Positions 53,804-63,533 of a stretch of DNA of 64,000 nt are shown here, piece after piece. The notes below the pieces were generated by a model, which saw only the letters and a program-made list of their open reading frames with translations, was not told where the DNA came from and did no database searches. Every line of letters starts with the position of its first letter. Position 1 is the stretch's first letter. This DNA comes from Anaerolineae bacterium (GTDB taxonomy: Bacteria; Chloroflexota; Anaerolineae; 4572-78; J111). A program made the translations under genes and the position numbers. Location of the stretch: positions 55,025 through 119,024 of the forward strand of contig JAFGNV010000017.1 in assembly GCA_016926805.1 (NCBI GenBank), given 5' to 3'.

Positions 53804-54601
53804 TTAAGAATCAAGCCACTGCCAACTTTTAAGCTGCCAATCTCGACCTTCCACCGCCAGGGCAGCCACATAACCGGGGCCGGGTTCCAATTCGCACAAC
53901 AACCAGCGGCTCGCTTCGCAGGCATCTTCGAGCACACTGAGCAATTTTGCCGGCTTTCCGGGGGTGAGCGAAACGTTAAATTTATGGAGAGGAAAGGAGA
54001 GGCCGTCGCCCCTGGCTTTGATATAGGCTTCTTTGCGCGTCCACCCATTAAAAAAGGCCCTGGGTTTCACGGCTTCAGGAAGTATACAAAGTTCGGCAAA
54101 CTCCTGTGCCGAGAAAAAACGCTCGGCAATTCGTTCGTAGGCAAAGTCTATCCGCACGTATTCCAGATCAATGCCAATCCTCCGGCCCCGCGTGACCCCA
54201 TAGAGGGCAAGCCCGTGGGCATGAGACATGTTAAATTCCAGAATCTCCTGGCCCAACCCATTGGTTAAGGTTGGCTTTCCGTAAGGGCCATAATTGAAGC
54301 GGAGTTGGGCCGGGTCCAGGTCCAGATAACGAGTCAGGATAGTTCTGAGTAAACCATGAGCAACGACGAAATGATCGCGATCTGTTTGAAAGTGAAAACG
54401 TTCGGCCCTGGCTCTCTCGTCGGGTGAAAGGATTTGTTGGAGACTGTTTACCCGCTCAGGCGGAACATCCAGTTCTGCGCGCCAAACGTGAACTTCATTG
54501 TCCGGCAATCCCAGAAATTGTGGGGGAATGTTCCACGCATTAAAGGGTGACCCAATTGAAGGTGGTTTAAACTGGTTAAGGGTAAGCATAGATGCCATCA
54601 T
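53804..54601 (-). CDS. 4'-phosphopantetheinyl transferase, Sfp type
   Basis: This enzyme moves phosphopantetheine from CoA to a serine of a carrier protein. The 265-residue length suits the Sfp class. The metal-binding motif is IGIDLEYVR and the second motif WTRKEAYIKARGDGL, with Lys at the active site; FFSAQEF precedes it. No carrier protein, polyketide synthase or peptide synthetase is encoded in this window, so the target lies elsewhere. Three in-frame ATGs (54601, 54598, 54589) are possible starts. The promoter should lie in the 170-nt gap to the VWA gene. Confidence 0.93.
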   Translation of the reverse strand: MMASMLTLNQFKPPSIGSPFNAWNIPPQFLGLPDNEVHVWRAELDVPPERVNSLQQILSPDERARAERFHFQTDRDHFVVAHGLLRTILTRYLDLDPAQLRFNYGPYGKPTLTNGLGQEILEFNMSHAHGLALYGVTRGRRIGIDLEYVRIDFAYERIAERFFSAQEFAELCILPEAVKPRAFFNGWTRKEAYIKARGDGLSFPLHKFNVSLTPGKPAKLLSVLEDACEASRWLLCELEPGPGYVAALAVEGRDWQLKSWQWLDS

Positions 54602-54771
54602 CCTATTCCGAATAATAGAAAATCAAATTCAAGTTGGCCTGGTAAACCGGTTACCCCCGGTAAATTATACGATTCCAAAATTAACTATATTACAGAATGA
54701 TAGGTTTTGTCTGTAAAAATCATTGGAAAATAATTAGAAAATCTGTAAAGATGTGAAATAGGTGTTTTGCC

Positions 54772-56235
54772 TCAATGCGCCGTGAGCAATTTATCCACTG
54801 CGGCAGTCAACTCGGCCAGGGTGCTGACGCGGTGAACGGCATGGGCATAGGGCAAATAGGCGGGCATGTCACTATCGCCGGTACCCCACAGACGGGGATG
54901 TTCAGGGTTGAGCCAAATAATACGCTTGCAGCGCCGTTTGATCTGCTCCATTAAATCCAGGCGAGGATTGTTGAAATTATTACGAGCATCACCCACAAAA
55001 ATAACGGTGGTGCGGTGGTCGATGGAACCGGCGTGACGTTGCATGAGGGTGTTCAGACTGTGACCCAGGTCGGTATTGTAGTAACCGGGGCGCAGGCGGG
55101 TCAAGACGATCTCAATTGCTGTGTCGGCCGGGTATTCGGCAAAATCCTGGCTGATGTCTTCCAGGTTATCGATAAAAGCAAAACTATGCGCGCTGGCCAC
55201 CTGGTCTTGCAACTCGTAAATCATGCGCAGCAAAAATTCAACCACAGAACGCATACTGGTCGAGACATCACAAATGAGCAGTAATTTGGGCTTAAGATGG
55301 CGAGTTTTGAATTTTAACTCCAACGGGATGCCGCCATAGATCAAATTTGTCCGGAAGGTGCGTTTGACATCCAACGTGCCACTCTTTCCCCGCTTCTGGC
55401 GCAAAGCCGCCCGGCTGCGTAGTTGCGCCGCCAAACGCCGCACCTGCTCTCGCAAAAGTTGAGCTTCGCGCTCGCTAAGGTCCTTGAGAGGGCGATCCAT
55501 CAAATCAACCGCATTCTGTTTCTGCTGTTGATGACTCTCGGCCCGCTGGCGGGCAATGGAGGCCCCCACCTGCTGGGCGATTTGCTCGGCCAGAGCTTCG
55601 CGATTGACCTCCATTCCTTCCATCAACTGGTCAATTGCTTTTTGGCTCATGCCCAACTGTTTCAGCAGTTCCGGTAGTTGCTCCATTAATTGTTCCAATA
55701 ACTTCATCCCCAGTTGACGTTGGATACGCTGTTCCAACCACCGCTGTTGAAAGGGATGGTCGGTGGGTAACAAACCGGCCTGCCGGCTGGCCCGGTCGAT
55801 TGTTTCTGCCTCAGGGTCTTGCCCCTGTAGCAGCCATTGCAGCAATTGCATCAAATTATTGAGTTGGCTTTGGGGAGAAGGATACCCCCCTCGTTGGCGC
55901 TGCTGCATATCGCGGCGATGTTCATCTTGTTGCATCTGCCCCAGCAACGCCCGCAACGCCTGGGCCAACAACCGCTTCTCTTCCGGCGACAGATCGTCCA
56001 TCAGATTGAGCAGCGGTGGGCCGCCGCTGCCAAAATATAACGGGAACAACTGGTCAAAAACAGGCCGGTCGTCGGCTTCTTTGACCAACGTCGCCCGCAA
56101 CGAGGTTTGAAATTCATCCCGATTGACCACGCCGATACAGCGCGTTGCATTAAACGCATCCTCACTTTCAGCAATGGAAACGCGCACGCCTGCGGCTCGT
56201 AGCCCCGCGATAAAATCTATGATCCGTTGGTCCAT
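54772..56235 (-). CDS. CoxE-type VWA-domain protein
   Basis: This 487-residue soluble protein has an N-terminal domain of the CoxE family (GLRAAGVRVS, TSLRATLVKEADD), a Gln-rich, charged middle (about 100-240) and a VWA domain (about 300-480). The MIDAS metal site is complete: DVSTS, Thr in NTDLG and Asp in VGDARNN. In the CO dehydrogenase system CoxD (MoxR type) and CoxE are needed to mature the molybdenum centre. Here the MoxR gene lies 85 nt upstream, so the pair probably forms a chaperone complex for an unidentified protein. AGGAGG precedes the ATG. Confidence 0.9.
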   Translation of the reverse strand: MDQRIIDFIAGLRAAGVRVSIAESEDAFNATRCIGVVNRDEFQTSLRATLVKEADDRPVFDQLFPLYFGSGGPPLLNLMDDLSPEEKRLLAQALRALLGQMQQDEHRRDMQQRQRGGYPSPQSQLNNLMQLLQWLLQGQDPEAETIDRASRQAGLLPTDHPFQQRWLEQRIQRQLGMKLLEQLMEQLPELLKQLGMSQKAIDQLMEGMEVNREALAEQIAQQVGASIARQRAESHQQQKQNAVDLMDRPLKDLSEREAQLLREQVRRLAAQLRSRAALRQKRGKSGTLDVKRTFRTNLIYGGIPLELKFKTRHLKPKLLLICDVSTSMRSVVEFLLRMIYELQDQVASAHSFAFIDNLEDISQDFAEYPADTAIEIVLTRLRPGYYNTDLGHSLNTLMQRHAGSIDHRTTVIFVGDARNNFNNPRLDLMEQIKRRCKRIIWLNPEHPRLWGTGDSDMPAYLPYAHAVHRVSTLAELTAAVDKLLTAH

Positions 56236-56320
56236 TCTTTATGCCTCCTGTTACCAGACCCTTGGTCAAAAATCCCAGCCAATGGTGTCTTCATCACCTC
56301 ACCCACTTACTGGCTGACCT

Positions 56321-57304
56321 TTACCGATTACCAACAATCCGATAGTTTGCCCAGTCATCCGGGTCAAAATCGCCGGGGCCGGGACGACGCGTCCCTCCAT
56401 TGGCTCCAAGCCGGGCCAGGGTACGTTTGGCGCGGATAATATCGGTTTCGTGTTTGAGTAGCACGCTCATGGTAGTTTCGACGGTCTTTTGGTCCAACTG
56501 GTCGGCGTTGAGTTTGACCAGCGCCTTGGCCCAGTCCAGGGTTTCGCTGATGGAGGGGGTCTTTTTCAAATCGAGGCTACGCAATTGGTTGACCAACTCC
56601 ACAGCCTGCCGGGCCAGTTCGGGAGCCAGGTCGGGCACTTTCAGGCGAACGATGTTCAATTCGGCCTCGACCGTAGGATAGTCGAGAAAAATGTAAAGGC
56701 AACGACGTTTGAGCGCCTCGCTGAGTTCGCGGGTATTGTTACTGGTCAACAACACCATGGGGTGATGGTTGGCCTTAATGGTTCCCAACTCAGGCACGCT
56801 CACCTGAAAATCGCTGAGTACCTCCAACAAAAAGGCCTCAAATTCCACGTCGGCCCGATCAATCTCATCAATGAGCAGCACCACCGGCTCAGCCGAAGTG
56901 AGGGCTTGCAAGAGCGGGCGGGGCAATAAAAATCGCTCGGAGAAAAAAATCTCTTCCTCGGCGGCAATCCGGTCGGCCGCTTCTTTGAGCGAGGTGGCCC
57001 CACCCACCACGTCTTCCAACTTGGCCCGCAGCAACTGGGTGTAGAGCATCTGCTTGGCATACTCCCACTCATAAAGAGCTTTGGCTTCGTCCAGGCCCTC
57101 GTAGCACTGCAAGCGGATGAGCCGGCGCCCGGCGACGGCAGCCCACACTTTTCCCAGTTCGGTTTTACCAACCCCCGCCGGACCTTCGGTGAGAACCGGC
57201 TTGCCTAATTGCTCGGCCAAAAAGATGACCGTGGCAATTTCATCGGAGGCAATGTATTGTTGGGCGGCCAGATTATGTTTGATCTTTTGCATCGCTTCAG
57301 ACAT
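56321..57304 (-). CDS. MoxR-family AAA+ ATPase, CoxD-like
   Basis: This 327-residue ATPase has Walker A in EGPAGVGKTEL, Walker B VVLLIDEIDRAD, sensor 1 in LLTSNNTRE and an arginine finger region RRCLYIFLDYP. It differs clearly from the MoxR at 46974 (PEGLDEAKALYEWEY type N-terminus) and fits the CoxD group. It is transcribed just ahead of the VWA gene, and together they make a standard MoxR/VWA unit. GGGAG lies before the ATG. Confidence 0.92.
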   Translation of the reverse strand: MSEAMQKIKHNLAAQQYIASDEIATVIFLAEQLGKPVLTEGPAGVGKTELGKVWAAVAGRRLIRLQCYEGLDEAKALYEWEYAKQMLYTQLLRAKLEDVVGGATSLKEAADRIAAEEEIFFSERFLLPRPLLQALTSAEPVVLLIDEIDRADVEFEAFLLEVLSDFQVSVPELGTIKANHHPMVLLTSNNTRELSEALKRRCLYIFLDYPTVEAELNIVRLKVPDLAPELARQAVELVNQLRSLDLKKTPSISETLDWAKALVKLNADQLDQKTVETTMSVLLKHETDIIRAKRTLARLGANGGTRRPGPGDFDPDDWANYRIVGNR

Positions 57305-57413
57305 TGGGTTACTCCCTGGAAAATAGTGAATTGTGAATGATTAATGGTCAATTGTGAATGGTTACCACTTCCCATTCGCTGAATCGTTCAGACCCTGATT
57401 TGCCCTGCATGGC

Positions 57414-57440
57414 GGAATCAATATGGAATCAATATGGAAT
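57414..57440. repeat. Short tandem repeat, 11-bp unit
   Basis: GGAATCAATAT is repeated in tandem about 2.5 times. It lies in the 221-nt gap between the GT39-like gene and the MoxR gene. Nearby, AATTGTGAATG is also present twice (around 57330 and 57350). Function is not evident. Confidence 0.5.
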
Positions 57441-57525
57441 AAAGGGGCACGGGACAAGATGAGGAATGCAGCCATCGGAAACAATGGGGATATTATGGCC
57501 GGGGAAGTGGAGATTGTCAAACAGA

Positions 57526-59667
57526 TTACCGGGGTGACTCAACCAGCTCAACGGGCTGAAAAAGGCCATCTTGACCAACCACCAACACGGCCAGGCGCGA
57601 CGTGGAGATAGGCATGACGGTTGCGCCATTACCCACGCCCAATTGAAGATCGTAAAGACCGGGGGGTATGTTGGCCGCCTCAAGGAGGCAATAACTTTTG
57701 ATGATGGCTTTGGGGGTGTCAATTTCAATCGTAAAATCGGGGGCCGGTTCACACCCAATCCATTGACGCTCCGCGCTGTCCACTGTGGACGTATCAACGG
57801 GATACACGCCAGAGGTCGGAGCAAGGCCGACCAGCAGTTGCGGGGACTCGTCGGCCAGATTCTGCCAGAATAAGGTCAGTTGTCCGTCAGCCGACAGGTT
57901 GTAACCAAAGACGGTGAAGATGCCGGGCAAACGGTTCGTTTCACGGTCAACCTGGTGTTGGATGGGGTTGCGGTAAATTGAAACATAGTCCAGGCCGTGC
58001 AAATTTACCTGATGGACAGGCAAATCATGCCGCTGCAAATAGGCCCACTGCTCCGGCCATTCAAGATTGCGCTGGACAACGTTGTAATAGTAAACCAGGT
58101 AGTCGGCCCGCAGTATCCCGCCGACACTGCTGTTCAAACAAAAAGTCTCGCCCACAAAGAACGGACGAAACATACCGCAAAATCGTTCGGTCACAACCTG
58201 CAAAGATTCAGCACTGGGCTGTTGATTCAAGTAGTCCGCGGCCTCGTTCAGCCCCTCGCCCCAGCCAACAACGGTCATCAAACGGGCAGCCCCCGTGGTG
58301 CCACCCAAAAGAGGGTTGTGATAGGTGAAATAATAGGGGTAATGGTTCCACACCAGCCACCCCTGCCCCAACAAAATTACGGCACCCAAAATCAGAGTTC
58401 CGCGTTTGGCCAAACCTGCGGGTAGCCAGGAAAACTGTTGGATCCGCCTCCATAACCACCACCAACCCATCGCGGCAAACACGTCGATAAGGAGAAACGC
58501 AGGCAAAGCATAGCGCACCAGTTTTTTATCGGATATGGACAGAAACACTCCTAACAAGGCAATAAAGAGAAGTAGGGCTACTTTGGCCGGATGAGTCAGC
58601 GCCAGCTTTTTTAAGGACCGCTGGCGCAGCAGGCTCAAAATAACGGCAATCCCTAGTCCGACCGCGCCCAAAATTTCAAAGAGGGTGGCCCGCAATAACC
58701 AGCCCAGAGGATAGAAAAGCAAGCCGGGGTTGGTGGTTATCTCCCCCAGTAAATAATGGGGATGACCTTCCTCGGCCAGGGCAGTGCTGGAGCCAAAGAT
58801 TACCTGAAGTGTCTCCACCGGAATCACCCACATTGCCGGGAAGAAGGCAACAAACGTTAGCCCGGCTATCAGCGCCCAAAAGACTCCCTCTATCATCAAT
58901 CGCCCCCCAATCGCCCAGATTAAAATACCCTTTTCAACCGTGGTTTCGGCTGTTGTTAATTTCTGCCAACGATAGTACAGCGTCCATCCGGCCAAAACCA
59001 CAACGTAAGGCAGAAGGAACCAGCCGACCTGCTTGGTCAAAAGAGCCAGCCCGCCCAGCACCGCCGAGAGCGGCAACCAGTACCAACGCCAGCTTTGCAG
59101 CCAATAGCCGGTTAAGATGAGTACGGCCAAAACCATAAAGGTGGCATTCAACGCATCGGTGTGGAGTACCCGGGACAAAGCAATATGAAAGGGATGTAGA
59201 GCCACCAACAACGTCGTCAGCAAGGCCACGCGCGGGTCAAACAGCCGCTTTAAAAGGCTGTAAAAAAGGAAAATGAAGAGCGCCCCGGCCACAGCCAGGG
59301 GTAGGCGGGCCGAGGCCAGCACTTGCGGGTCCAATTTATGGATTGGCAGCGACAACAAAAACGAACGCAAATCAATATCGGGGCTGGCGGTCTGCCAATA
59401 ATGGAACAACAACCCCAAACTGCCCATTCCCATGGTGGTTGCGCCGGGATAGCCAATTTGTAAGGTGCAGGCAAAGCCTTGAGCTGCAAACTCACGGCCC
59501 CATTCCACCGCCGGACATTCCTCATTGGCGTACAGCAAGCCGGTCAAAAACCAGCGGGAACGGTCGAGCCAGCGAGGTTCGTCGGCGGTGACAAACCGGT
59601 CTAACGTCGGCTCCCGCACTAACAGGGCTAAAAGGAGAAGGCCAAAGGGGATGATCCAACGCTTCAA
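57526..59667 (-). CDS. GT39-like membrane glycosyltransferase
   Basis: This 713-residue polytopic protein has about eleven to twelve hydrophobic segments from residue 3 to about 470 and a soluble outer tail. An acidic DE motif (TADEPRW) follows the first helix, as in the dolichol- or polyprenol-phosphate-mannose transferase clan that moves sugar from a lipid carrier to protein or glycan. HPFHIALSRVLHTDALNA is another typical loop. The TTG start at 59667 is supported by AAGGA 9 nt upstream. It begins 28 nt after the SARP-type regulator's stop, so the two may be co-transcribed. The acceptor is unknown. Confidence 0.88.
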   Translation of the reverse strand: MKRWIIPFGLLLLALLVREPTLDRFVTADEPRWLDRSRWFLTGLLYANEECPAVEWGREFAAQGFACTLQIGYPGATTMGMGSLGLLFHYWQTASPDIDLRSFLLSLPIHKLDPQVLASARLPLAVAGALFIFLFYSLLKRLFDPRVALLTTLLVALHPFHIALSRVLHTDALNATFMVLAVLILTGYWLQSWRWYWLPLSAVLGGLALLTKQVGWFLLPYVVVLAGWTLYYRWQKLTTAETTVEKGILIWAIGGRLMIEGVFWALIAGLTFVAFFPAMWVIPVETLQVIFGSSTALAEEGHPHYLLGEITTNPGLLFYPLGWLLRATLFEILGAVGLGIAVILSLLRQRSLKKLALTHPAKVALLLFIALLGVFLSISDKKLVRYALPAFLLIDVFAAMGWWWLWRRIQQFSWLPAGLAKRGTLILGAVILLGQGWLVWNHYPYYFTYHNPLLGGTTGAARLMTVVGWGEGLNEAADYLNQQPSAESLQVVTERFCGMFRPFFVGETFCLNSSVGGILRADYLVYYYNVVQRNLEWPEQWAYLQRHDLPVHQVNLHGLDYVSIYRNPIQHQVDRETNRLPGIFTVFGYNLSADGQLTLFWQNLADESPQLLVGLAPTSGVYPVDTSTVDSAERQWIGCEPAPDFTIEIDTPKAIIKSYCLLEAANIPPGLYDLQLGVGNGATVMPISTSRLAVLVVGQDGLFQPVELVESPR

Positions 59668-59695
59668 AAACTGCTGTCCTTGGTATAGTTATTCA

Positions 59696-62600
59696 TCATT
59701 GGTTACGGAGAATCTCGGCGGCTACTGCATCCAATTGACGGGTCTTTCCCCGTGTCTGAACGGCAACTATTTCCTCTGAGGATAAATCTGCCGATAGTTT
59801 GGCAAATAAGGAAACCGCCTGGGCCTGAATATCGTGAATATTGGCTGGGTGGGCCATTACAAAGGCTAACAATTCCAAACTTTGCATGGTTTTGCCCTCT
59901 TGCACCAGCAGAGGGACCAAACAAACCAGACTCTTTAGCGCCGCCGGAATGGCATCCGTGTTACAAGCAATCTGCAGCGCTTCCCGCAAGTGTTGTCTGG
60001 CCTGGGCGTGTTCGCCCAGTTCATAGCAAACTTCACCTAAATTGCCAAGAGTATTGAGTAAACCAGACTTGATCCCAATCTGGCGATAGATAGTAATGCT
60101 CTCCTGATACAACTGTTTGGCTTTGAGATGATTCTCCAGTTCAAAGGCCATCCGGCCCAGGTTGTTAAGAGCAATTGCCCTGCCCCACTGGTCCCCAATA
60201 TCTTGATAAATTACCAGACACTCCTGCCCAAACTGCTCGGCCAATTCAATCTCGCCCAAACGGAACGCAACCTGGCATAGGCCGGTCAGGGCGTTGGCAA
60301 TTTCTATCTTAAAATCAAACCGGCGACAGACATCAAGCGCCTCTTGTAACACCTGCTTGGCTTCATGGTACGCTCCCAGATCGCAATAAATCAAACCAAG
60401 TCTATTCAGACACGCAGCGATACCACGTTGGTTGCCAATTTTCCGGCGCAAAACCAAGCTTTCTTCAGCGTGCTGTTGGGCCTCGGCAAACCTGCCCTGG
60501 CGACGCGCCACCAAACACAAAATACCGAGCACGTTAGCTACACTCCAAACGTCATCAAGCTCCTGGTAAATACCCAAACTTTCTTGCAGGTATTGTCTGG
60601 CCTGCGTGTACTGTCCTTTGATATGAGCCATATACCCCAGGCCATGTAACGGCAGTGCAGTTTCGTGCCGTGTTCCCAGGCGATAAAAAATCTTCAAGCT
60701 CTGATCGAATAATTGTTGAGCTTTATCCGAGTGGGCCGTAATTTCGCAACATTTTCCCTGGCAGGCCAGGAGCCTACCCCAAAGAAGTTCCACCTCTGGC
60801 GAAGGTTGAGCCATATCCGCCAGTATCGTTGCAACCCGGCTAAACATCCCCTCCCCTTCTTGATACCAATCGCGACCTTGATAGAAAAGATATAGACCTT
60901 CGAGTGATCGTTGCAGGATGTTAATCGCCGTGGCTTCATTTTGGCCATGCTCCAACCAGGTAATTGCCTGATTCCAGGTATGTCGCACGTTGTCAATTTC
61001 AACCCCAATATCTCGCAGGGCATTATTCATTCCGGCACCTTTTAAAGCTTGCTTTTGTTGTTGGAGAAAAGTGGCATAATAGTCAGCATGACGCTGTTGG
61101 GTTTCCGCCAGTTCTTGAGGGTTTTCGCGTAATTTCTCCATGGCGCATTGCCGTAACAACTCGTGAATTTGATATCGATCTGATGATTCGCAGCGTAACA
61201 AAGATTTATCCACCAGAGCCAACAACTGTGACCGTGAAGCATTGGCCACTACTTTTGCCGCCTCCGCCTGAAATCCGCCTCGAAAGACAGACAAACGGCA
61301 AAAGACCATTTGTTCCGGCCCTGATAATAAATTCCAGGAGTATTCAAAAGTGGCTCGCACGCTGCGATGCCGTTGAGGCACATTACGCCAAGACGTGGCC
61401 AACATATCCAGATTGCGTTCAATCTCATCGGCAATTTCAGCACAGGAACTAACCGTTACCCAGGCTGCGGCCATTTCTACACCCAGCGGCAACCCTTCAA
61501 CGGCCCGGCAGATACGTCCAACCGCCGATTGAACCTGTTCGGTTAAGGTGAATCTCCGCTGAACCCGACTCGCCCCCTGGACAAACAATTCAACCGCACT
61601 GTAGTTTTCCGACACTAACCTCATTGGATCACGAGGATAAGTTAACCCCCCAATTTCATATACCCACTCTTCCTGTAAGTTCAATCTTTCCCGCGATGTA
61701 ACCAGCAATACCACGCCGGGCGCGCTCTGCAACAATTTGCTCAGCAATTTACCCCCCGCCAAAAGATGTTCCAGGTTATCCAACACCAGTAACATTTCTT
61801 TCTGACCCAGGTAATCCAGGAGTTGTTTCTCCTGATTTTTCTGGCTATCAAAGGAAAGGTTCAGCACATCAGCAATGGTAGTTGCCATCAATTCTACCGA
61901 ACTGACAGAGACGAAAGGCACAAAACAAACCCCGTGCGTAAACATTCCCCGCTGTCGGGCCGCAGCCTGCAATGCCAGGCGAGTCTTGCCAACACCCCCC
62001 GGGCCCACAATCGTCAGGAGACGGCAATCAGGATTCGCCAGACAATCGGTTAACTCTGCCAATTCCTCCTGGCGGCCAACGAAGGGGGTTGGCTGAGGCG
62101 GGAGATGGTACAAACAGGCCGGAGAACCAGACAACAACGAAGAAAACGCGCCTGCTCTCTCATCAGTCCGGGCTTCCGCCCGGATACTTTGGTACAGCAT
62201 CACTGTTTCAGCCGTTGGTTCGACGCCTAGCTCTTCAGCCAGAATCCGGCGGCAAGTTTCATACTGGACCAAAGCCGCACTCCGCTGCCCGTCCAGAGCC
62301 AACAACCGCATCAGCTGCCGGTATGCTTCTTCTCGCCACGGTTCCAGGGCAACCTGTCGCCAGGCATAATGCCGCGCCTTCTTAAAATCGCCACATCGTT
62401 CGTAGTAGTTGGCCAGGTGGGCCAGGGCGTCAATCATCTCTCGATGAAGCCACTCTCGCTCAAGCGAAACCCATTCCTCAAAAGTAGAACTATCATCCAG
62501 AGAGAACCCGGCCAAGAACTCACCGCAATACAAACCATCCATCTGTTCCATCCGCTCCAAACAAGCGGGGCAGGTAGTCAACCGGCGATGACGGTGGGTT

Positions 62601-62950
62601 TGGCAAGTCCTAACCAAATCCTTGAAGGCGGTTATATCTAACCAATAACTACAATTGGGATTGAACTGGACGGTTTCACGACTGACCAGGAGAAAAACGT
62701 CGACATCACCACCTTCACCAAGAGCCTGCCGCAAGTACGAAAGGGTCTGGCGCACATTATGGCGGGCCTTGGCCTGAGTTTGTTCCGGCCATAACAATCC
62801 GGCCAGAACGTCACGGCGATGCGGGCGCTCCGCTTCCACAGCCAGGTAGGCCAGCAAGGCTCGAGCCTTGTCGGTAGCAAAATCGGTGACAGGTTCACCC
62901 TCAAGGATAACCTGTAATCCCCCCAGGAGATAAATGGCCAGGTGGGTCAT
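59696..62950 (-). CDS. SARP-type transcriptional regulator: BTAD, NB-ARC and TPR domains
   Basis: This is a 1084-residue regulator. An N-terminal winged helix (about 1-95; LLGGLQV, LLAYLA and SYLRQAL are typical) is followed by the BTAD helical domain (about 100-255). The NB-ARC-like ATPase has its P-loop GPGGVGKT at 316-323, a Walker B type LLVLDNLEHLL and TSRERL. Tetratricopeptide repeats fill about 700-1050 (such as GLIYCDLGAYHEAKQVLQEAL). Members act as ATP-gated activators. ATG 62950 is preferred to an in-frame start at 63085 because BTAD homology begins there and AAAGGG lies upstream. The divergent genes at 63302 and 63534 are candidate targets. Confidence 0.92.
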   Translation of the reverse strand: MTHLAIYLLGGLQVILEGEPVTDFATDKARALLAYLAVEAERPHRRDVLAGLLWPEQTQAKARHNVRQTLSYLRQALGEGGDVDVFLLVSRETVQFNPNCSYWLDITAFKDLVRTCQTHRHRRLTTCPACLERMEQMDGLYCGEFLAGFSLDDSSTFEEWVSLEREWLHREMIDALAHLANYYERCGDFKKARHYAWRQVALEPWREEAYRQLMRLLALDGQRSAALVQYETCRRILAEELGVEPTAETVMLYQSIRAEARTDERAGAFSSLLSGSPACLYHLPPQPTPFVGRQEELAELTDCLANPDCRLLTIVGPGGVGKTRLALQAAARQRGMFTHGVCFVPFVSVSSVELMATTIADVLNLSFDSQKNQEKQLLDYLGQKEMLLVLDNLEHLLAGGKLLSKLLQSAPGVVLLVTSRERLNLQEEWVYEIGGLTYPRDPMRLVSENYSAVELFVQGASRVQRRFTLTEQVQSAVGRICRAVEGLPLGVEMAAAWVTVSSCAEIADEIERNLDMLATSWRNVPQRHRSVRATFEYSWNLLSGPEQMVFCRLSVFRGGFQAEAAKVVANASRSQLLALVDKSLLRCESSDRYQIHELLRQCAMEKLRENPQELAETQQRHADYYATFLQQQKQALKGAGMNNALRDIGVEIDNVRHTWNQAITWLEHGQNEATAINILQRSLEGLYLFYQGRDWYQEGEGMFSRVATILADMAQPSPEVELLWGRLLACQGKCCEITAHSDKAQQLFDQSLKIFYRLGTRHETALPLHGLGYMAHIKGQYTQARQYLQESLGIYQELDDVWSVANVLGILCLVARRQGRFAEAQQHAEESLVLRRKIGNQRGIAACLNRLGLIYCDLGAYHEAKQVLQEALDVCRRFDFKIEIANALTGLCQVAFRLGEIELAEQFGQECLVIYQDIGDQWGRAIALNNLGRMAFELENHLKAKQLYQESITIYRQIGIKSGLLNTLGNLGEVCYELGEHAQARQHLREALQIACNTDAIPAALKSLVCLVPLLVQEGKTMQSLELLAFVMAHPANIHDIQAQAVSLFAKLSADLSSEEIVAVQTRGKTRQLDAVAAEILRNQ

Positions 62951-63301
62951 CTGGATAATACCCTTTGTGAAACCCAGTACTAAGGCTTTTCCAATTTTTA
63001 AATCCCGCCAAAGTTTGCTGGCAAGATGAGTTACAACTCCAAGAATATGGTCAAGCAAAATGGAAAAGCTTAAGGAATTCCCCAAATTCTGCTTGCTTTG
63101 ACACTTTTCGACTTGATTGGGTAGTTAGTTTTGGGAGAATTATTTTTCTGGAATTCCCTAATACCGGATATACCCAAATTATATCATATTTATAGGTGAA
63201 TAGAAGAATACTTGAAGAACTTTAATCAATTTTTCTGACGATTTTATGACGGTTAGGCGGTATGATAGCAGGCGATATTGTGCTATCGGATGGCGACCGT
63301 T
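62951..63301. promoter_or_regulatory. Divergent promoter region of the SARP-type regulator
   Basis: This AT-rich stretch of about 350 bp separates the regulator from the small + strand gene. The palindrome GGAATTCC occurs twice with the same flank (63074-63082 and 63150-63158, both GGAATTCCC), 76 bp apart. An AT tract near 63178-63195 (ATTATATCATATTTAT) is a possible promoter core. The paired palindromes may be operator sites; this is inferred. Confidence 0.4.
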
Positions 63302-63517
63302 ATGGCTAAGCAATCCCCACCATCACGTTATCTATCTTACTTACTGCGTTTGTGGCAAACCAGTGATGGAGTAGTTCAGGTTTGGCGGGCGTCGCTGGAA
63401 AGGCCAGGTGATAAGAAACGCTATGGGTTTGCCAACCTGCAACAACTTATTGACTTTCTGGAAGAACAGACTGGTGAAATGTTAAATGATCAAGAAGAAA
63501 ACGATAACAAATCATGA
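63302..63517 (+). CDS. Small conserved protein of unknown function
   Basis: This protein of about 71 residues has a YLLRLWQTSDGVVQVWRASLE core and FANLQQLIDFLEEQ, a pattern known from short Chloroflexota proteins found near BTAD regulators; the family has no assigned function. The N-terminus is uncertain: ATG 63302 is chosen because the conserved part begins at once, with ATG 63290 an alternative. It lies divergent from the SARP-type gene, and the lipoprotein gene follows after 16 nt with its ribosome site just past the stop codon. Confidence 0.65.
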   Translation: MAKQSPPSRYLSYLLRLWQTSDGVVQVWRASLERPGDKKRYGFANLQQLIDFLEEQTGEMLNDQEENDNKS

Positions 63518-63533
63518 AAGGAGAATTTTCCAA

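Noticed and set aside
57414..57440. Possible CRISPR-like array
   Set aside because: The unit is only 11 bp, in direct tandem without spacers, and no cas genes are present.
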